From the NCBI GenBank assembly GCA_945946745.1, contig CAMEWZ010000045.1, positions 1 through 10,738 on the forward strand: a stretch of DNA of 10,738 nt. The letters run 5' to 3'. The DNA comes from an uncultured Clostridia bacterium (GTDB lineage: Bacteria > Bacillota > Clostridia > Oscillospirales > Oscillospiraceae). Positions within the stretch are counted from its first letter, which is position 1. Each line of letters opens with the position of its first letter. Shown piece after piece: positions 7,225 through 10,738 of the stretch. Both the position numbers and the translations under genes were made by a program. Under the pieces are notes generated by a model, which saw nothing but the letters and a program-made list of their open reading frames with translations, was not told the origin of the DNA and did not search any database.

Positions 7225-7280
7225 GTCCACCGCAAAACGTTACAAAAACCTAACATTTTCGCGTATTTATGTAAACCGGG

Positions 7281-7318
7281 AAAAAGGGAGACGGGCCTGG
7301 TTTTCAAGAACCAGGCCC
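7281..7318 (-). terminator. Terminator of tex
   Basis: A 10-bp stem GGGCCTGGTT / AACCAGGCCC (7293-7302 with 7309-7318) with a 6-base loop begins about 10 bases after the tex stop. On the - strand it is followed by GTCTCCC and then five T, so the U-run is slightly displaced. It separates tex from the LRR gene, which has its own promoter. Confidence 0.65.
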
Positions 7319-7328
7319 AATGGGACAT

Positions 7329-9470
7329 TTATTGCTTCACCTGCTTCATGGACAGGCTGATCCGGTGGCGCTTTTCGTCCACGGACAGCACCACCACTTT
7401 CACCACGTCTCCCACCTTTACCACCTCACTGGGGTGGCGCAGGCGGCGGCTGCAAACCTCAGAAATATGCACCAGGCCGTCCTGGTGAACGCCAATGTCC
7501 ACGAACACGCCGAAGTCAATGACGTTTCGCACAGTGCCTGTCAGCTCCATGCCGGGCTGTAAGTCCTTCATTTCCAGCACATCCTTGCGCAGAATGGGGG
7601 CGGGCAGTTCCTCCCGGGGATCCCGACCGGGCTTGCTCAGCTCTTTGGCGATGTCCAGCAGGGTTGGTTCGCCCACGGCGCACACCGCAGCGGCTTTGCT
7701 TAGACCGTAGCGTTCCAGCTTTGCCGTCAAGTCGGACAGATTATCCCCCTTCTTGCAGCCCAAAAGGTTCAGCAGGGCCTTGGCGGCGGCGTAGGACTCG
7801 GGATGCACGCCGGTGTTGTCCAGAACCTCCTTGCTTTCGGGAATCCGCAGGAAGCCCGCGCACTGCTCGAAGGCCTTGGGGCCAAGCTTGGGCACCTTCT
7901 TTAATTGGGCCCGGCTGGTGAAGGGGCCGTTTTCCTCCCGATAGGCCACGATGTTTTTCGCCGTGGCGGCGGTCAGACCGGAGACCTGTTGCAGAAGGCT
8001 CCGGGAGGCGGTGTTGGCGTCCACACCCACGGCGTTGACGCAGTCCTCCACCACAGCGCCCAGGGCGGCGTCCAGCTCCTTCTGGGGGCAGTCGTGCTGG
8101 TACTGGCCCACACCGATGGCTTTGGGGTCGATCTTCACCAGTTCCGCCAGAGGATCCTGCAGCCGCCGGGCAATGGACACGGCGGAGCGCAGATTTACAT
8201 CATAGTCCGGGAATTCCTCGGCGGCCAGGGGAGAGGCGGAGTAAACGGAGGCCCCCGCCTCGTTGACGATCATATAGCTGGCCTCGGGGAAGGCTTTCAG
8301 CAGCTCCACGGTCATGGCCTCCGTCTCCCGGGAGGCGGTTCCGTTGCCGATGGCGATATGCCGCACGCCGTGCTTGCGCATCAAGGCAGACAGGGTGGAG
8401 ATGGCCTCCTGCTTTTTCCGCTCGCTGAAGGTGGGGTACACCACAGCGGTGTCCAGGACTTTTCCGGTGGCATCCACCACCGCCACCTTGCAGCCGTTGC
8501 GGTAGCCGGGATCCAGGCCCATGGTGACGAAGCCCTTGACAGGCGGCTGCATCAGCAGAGGTTTCAAGTTGAGAGCGAAATTGTGGATGGCGCCGCTGTA
8601 AGCCCGATCGGACAGTTCACCGCGAACCTCCCGCTGGATGGCGGGGAAAATCAGCCGCTCGTAGGCATCCTCCGCCGCGGCACGGACAAAGCCGGAAACC
8701 TGGGTGGTGGGTTTCAGCGCGGCCCGGCAGACCAGGGCAGCGCCTTCATTGCCGGGGAGGGTGATATTCGGTTTCAGCACACCCTCCTTTTCTCCCCGGT
8801 TGACGGCCAGAATCTGATGATCCAGCAGCCGGGAAATGGGCTGAGAGAAGTCATAGTACAGCTTATACACGCCGCCTTCCTCCGCATCATCGTCTGCCTT
8901 GCAGGTAAACACGCCCTTGCGCATTACCAGCGCCCGGAGGGCTTTGCGGATGTCGGCGTCGTCGGACAGATCCTCGGCGATGATATCATTGGCCCCCTGG
9001 AGCGCCTCCTCCGGGGAGTTGACGCCCTTTTCTTCGTCCACATATGCTTGCGCCAGAACTGCCGGATCCTGGCCGTCCTGGGCAAAGATGGCCTGTGCCA
9101 AAGGCTCCAAGCCCTTTTCCCGGGCCATGGAACCCCGGGTGCGGCGCTTCTGCTTGTAGGGGCGGTACAGATCCTCCACCTCGGTCATGGTGGCGGCGGC
9201 ATCAATGGCATCGGACAGCTCCTGGGTGAGCTTGCCTTGATTTTCGATGGACTTTTTCACTTCCTCCCGGCGCTGCTGCAAATTTCGCAGATAGGTAAGG
9301 CGGGTTTCCAGATTGCGCAGGGTGGTGTCATCCATGGCCCCGTGCATTTCCTTGCGGTAACGGGCGATGAAGGGAATGGTGTTGCCCTCATCCATGAGGC
9401 GCACCACATTTTCCACATATTCCAGCTTTTGGCCCAGCTCCTGGGCTAGAATTTCGGTAATTGACAGCAT
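7329..9470 (-). CDS. tex: Tex, S1-domain RNA-binding transcription accessory protein
   Basis: The protein has 713 residues, normal for Firmicute Tex. The ATG at 9470 has an AAGGAG 7 bases upstream and gives the usual start MLSITEILAQ; an in-frame start 18 codons earlier lacks support. Modules: an N-terminal helical Tex_N region (1-190, with NTIPFIARYRKE at 30-41); a YqgF/RNase H-like fold (about 313-440) with GLDPGYRNGCKVAVVD (318-333), IAIGNGTASRETE (372-384) and NEAGASVYSAS (403-413); the family motif IDPKAIGVGQYQHD (447-460); tandem helix-hairpin-helix motifs (about 472-545, VSGLTAATAKNIVAYR, KVPKLGPKAFEQCAGF); and a C-terminal S1 domain (638-709, GTVRNVIDFGVFVDIG). Tex proteins bind nucleic acid and act with the transcription machinery in the cytoplasm. 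The YqgF fold is generally thought to be non-catalytic in this family. It is a single gene, uninterrupted. Confidence 0.96.
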   Translation of the reverse strand: MLSITEILAQELGQKLEYVENVVRLMDEGNTIPFIARYRKEMHGAMDDTTLRNLETRLTYLRNLQQRREEVKKSIENQGKLTQELSDAIDAAATMTEVEDLYRPYKQKRRTRGSMAREKGLEPLAQAIFAQDGQDPAVLAQAYVDEEKGVNSPEEALQGANDIIAEDLSDDADIRKALRALVMRKGVFTCKADDDAEEGGVYKLYYDFSQPISRLLDHQILAVNRGEKEGVLKPNITLPGNEGAALVCRAALKPTTQVSGFVRAAAEDAYERLIFPAIQREVRGELSDRAYSGAIHNFALNLKPLLMQPPVKGFVTMGLDPGYRNGCKVAVVDATGKVLDTAVVYPTFSERKKQEAISTLSALMRKHGVRHIAIGNGTASRETEAMTVELLKAFPEASYMIVNEAGASVYSASPLAAEEFPDYDVNLRSAVSIARRLQDPLAELVKIDPKAIGVGQYQHDCPQKELDAALGAVVEDCVNAVGVDANTASRSLLQQVSGLTAATAKNIVAYREENGPFTSRAQLKKVPKLGPKAFEQCAGFLRIPESKEVLDNTGVHPESYAAAKALLNLLGCKKGDNLSDLTAKLERYGLSKAAAVCAVGEPTLLDIAKELSKPGRDPREELPAPILRKDVLEMKDLQPGMELTGTVRNVIDFGVFVDIGVHQDGLVHISEVCSRRLRHPSEVVKVGDVVKVVVLSVDEKRHRISLSMKQVKQ

Positions 9471-9477
9471 GGTTTTT

Positions 9478-9483
9478 CTCCTT
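9478..9483 (-). promoter_or_regulatory. Ribosome binding site that fixes the tex start
   Basis: AAGGAG on the - strand lies 7 bases before the ATG at 9470. It selects MLSITEIL as the N-terminus over the ATG at 9524. Confidence 0.8.
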
Positions 9484-9502
9484 GCATCCAGTATCGGCAG
9501 AT

Positions 9503-9531
9503 ATGGTATCACATTTTTTCCCAAAAGGGAA
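9503..9531 (-). promoter_or_regulatory. Possible weak promoter of tex
   Basis: On the - strand, TGATACCAT contains an extended -10 (TG-n-TACCAT, -10 at 9508-9503). A poor -35 (TTCCCT, 9531-9526) lies 17 bp upstream. Nothing better is seen in the 109 bases between tex and the divergent tRNA promoter, so this is only the best candidate. Confidence 0.3.
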
Positions 9532-9579
9532 GGAAAAAAACAGAATTTCCTGGGTTCGGAGAAAAATGCAACTTTACCC

Positions 9580-9608
9580 TTGACATTTCGCGGCTTTGGC
9601 GTTATAAT
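9580..9608 (+). promoter_or_regulatory. Consensus sigma-A promoter of the tRNA-Ala gene
   Basis: Perfect TTGACA (9580-9585) and TATAAT (9603-9608) with the optimal 17-bp spacer, the strongest promoter in the window. The start point should be near 9615, a few bases before the mature tRNA. Confidence 0.93.
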
Positions 9609-9621
9609 CCTAACGTTCCAT

Positions 9622-9697
9622 GGGCCCGTAGCGCAGCTGGGAGCGCATTACATTCGCATTGTAGGGGTCGGGAGTTCGAATCTCCTCGGGTCCACCA
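9622..9697 (+). tRNA. tRNA-Ala, anticodon CGC
   Basis: The 76-base cloverleaf is complete. Acceptor stem GGGCCCG (9622-9628) pairs with CGGGTCC (9687-9693). The D stem is GCGC/GCGC (9631-9634 with 9643-9646), and the anticodon stem TTACA/TGTAG (9648-9652 with 9660-9664) encloses loop TTCGCAT. The T stem GGGAG/CTCCT carries loop TTCGAAT. The anticodon CGC (9655-9657) reads GCG. The third acceptor pair is G-U (G3:U70), the identity signal of alanine tRNAs, and the discriminator base is A (9694), also as expected. CCA (9695-9697) is encoded. The gene is solitary, with its own promoter and terminator. A GCG-specific tRNA fits the frequent use of GCG in neighbouring genes. Confidence 0.96.
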
Positions 9698-9702
9698 ATA
9701 AG

Positions 9703-9734
9703 CAGGCACATCCATTTGGGTGTGCCTGTTTTTT
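9703..9734 (+). terminator. Terminator of the tRNA-Ala unit
   Basis: The stem CAGGCACATCC with GGGTGTGCCTG (9703-9713 with 9718-9728; 11 pairs including one G-U) encloses a 4-base loop and is followed at once by six T (9729-9734). This is a textbook intrinsic terminator 5 bases after the tRNA CCA. Confidence 0.93.
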
Positions 9735-9787
9735 CGGACAGGATATGGTCACGTTGAAAAAGCTCTTTTTGGCAGGGAGAGAGAAAA

Positions 9788-10717
9788 ATGGAAAAGGGAA
9801 TTACGGTGCTGCAGGTCATCATGCCGATTTTCGCGGCCATTGCGTTGGGGATGCTGGCTCGGCGCAAGGCGCTGCTGACACCCCAGGAGGTGCGGGGTTT
9901 TCAGCAGTATGTGATGAAATTTGGACTGCCCTGTGTGGTGTTCCAGTCTTGTCTGACGGCGGATCTGGGGGCGGAAGCCCTGTCCAGCATGGCGCTGGTG
10001 CTTCCGGCGGTGCTGCTGTCTACGCTTTGGGCTTTCCGGGCGAGAAAGAAGCGGTTTCCCTATCACAACCTTCCCATGCTGTTTGCCGCGCAAGAGACGG
10101 GAATGCTGGGCATACCGCTGTTTGTGATCCTGTTCGGCGCGGAGCAGGCCTATCGGATGGGAGTTCTGGATTTGACCCAGGCGGTTACGGCCTATCCGGT
10201 CATTGCCCTGCTGTCTGCCGATACGGGGGAGAATCCCGCTCCCGGGGAGATCCTAAAGAAGGTGCTGACATCGCCGCTGCTTCTGATGAGTCTGCTGGGC
10301 CTGGCGTTGAACGTAACAGGGGTCAGCCAGTGGCTGCTGGACATCGGTGTGCGGGGAATTTTGACGGAGAGCACAGGCTTTCTGGCGCAGCCCATCAGCG
10401 CCATCATGATTTTCAGCGTGGGCTATAATTTCTCCCTGGAGAAGCATTGCCGTGGGGAGGTTCTGAAAATTTCCACCCTGCATTTTGGCATGTTCGCCCT
10501 ATTCGGCCTGCTGATCCAGGCGGGACTGTGTCTGATTCCCCAGGTCGATCCGCTGACGCGCTGGGTGACGGCGCTGTACTGCCTGCTGCCGGCCTCCTAT
10601 CTGGCGCCGGGGCTTGGGCGCGGCGATCAAGACTACGCGGTAGCCTCCGGCGTCTGCTCCATTCTGACGGTTGTCTGTCTGCTGGGCTTCTGCGTCATGG
10701 CGGCAATGGTGGCATAA
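9788..10717 (+). CDS. AEC-family (auxin efflux carrier-like) membrane transporter
   Basis: The 309 residues match the usual length of about 300-320 for bacterial AEC permeases (PF03547). The protein is strongly hydrophobic, with about 8-10 predicted membrane helices in two halves joined by a short loop near 143-158. Family-typical stretches are MPIFAAIALGMLARRKALL (12-30), YVMKFGLPCVVF (41-52), the QETGMLGIPLF motif of the first half (102-112) and PISAIMIFSVGYNFSLE (202-218) in the second half. The ATG follows AGGGAGA with a 7-base gap. Known bacterial members carry carboxylates such as malate, or other organic anions; the substrate here cannot be read from sequence. No clear promoter lies between the tRNA terminator and the start, so weak local initiation or read-through is possible. 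The 21 bases after the stop show no terminator before the window ends. Confidence 0.9.
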   Translation: MEKGITVLQVIMPIFAAIALGMLARRKALLTPQEVRGFQQYVMKFGLPCVVFQSCLTADLGAEALSSMALVLPAVLLSTLWAFRARKKRFPYHNLPMLFAAQETGMLGIPLFVILFGAEQAYRMGVLDLTQAVTAYPVIALLSADTGENPAPGEILKKVLTSPLLLMSLLGLALNVTGVSQWLLDIGVRGILTESTGFLAQPISAIMIFSVGYNFSLEKHCRGEVLKISTLHFGMFALFGLLIQAGLCLIPQVDPLTRWVTALYCLLPASYLAPGLGRGDQDYAVASGVCSILTVVCLLGFCVMAAMVA

Positions 10718-10738
10718 CGAATCCACAAAAGAAAATGG

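Noticed and set aside
7905..9449. 514-codon open frame on the + strand opposite tex
   Set aside because: It lies wholly antisense to a clear tex gene. Its Gly/His/Gln/Val-rich composition is what GC-rich codons give on the opposite strand, and it shows no domain or ribosome binding site.
9687..9697. tRNA 3' end as an attachment site of an integrated element
   Set aside because: No integrase and no second copy of the tRNA 3' end occur in the window, and the intact terminator follows directly.

Overview
The window looks like chromosomal DNA from a GC-rich anaerobic Firmicute of the class Clostridia, probably a gut-type Oscillospiraceae/Ruminococcaceae relative. Evidence for this includes a giant 2-hydroxyacyl-CoA dehydratase activase-type protein found in strict anaerobes, strong AGGAGG-type ribosome binding sites, near-consensus sigma-A promoters with 16-17 bp spacers, a tRNA with encoded CCA, and a palindromic intergenic repeat of a kind common in that group. 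The lineage call is inference. No phage, plasmid, transposase, CRISPR or defence genes are seen, so most of the window is ordinary core or near-core genome.

Layout from left to right. (1) 1-3711 (+) is the 3' part of a very large activase fusion whose 5' end lies outside the window. (2) 3712-4073 is a 362-base gap. It holds a composite inverted repeat (about 3770-3896), a 12-bp-stem hairpin that may be the displaced terminator of the activase gene, and a strong promoter. (3) 4074-5325 (+) is a two-gene operon: a half-size EamA/DMT transporter and a six-helix DUF2238 (YjdF-like) membrane protein. It ends in a perfect 42-bp palindrome that can terminate transcription in both directions. (4) 5437-7161 (-) is a convergent membrane-anchored protein with TPR-like, chitobiase-C-terminal-like and leucine-rich-repeat regions, transcribed from its own promoter. 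(5) 7329-9470 (-) is tex, encoding an RNA-binding transcription accessory protein. (6) 9580-9734 (+) is a complete tRNA-Ala(CGC) unit with promoter and terminator. (7) 9788-10717 (+) is an AEC-family transporter.

The genes do not form one pathway. They are small independent transcription units, most bounded by recognisable promoters and terminators. No clear new system was found. The items most worth a second look are the intergenic repeat, whose two arms keep the same fold through apparent compensatory changes, the multi-module activase fusion, the LRR surface protein, and the uncharacterised DMT/DUF2238 gene pair.
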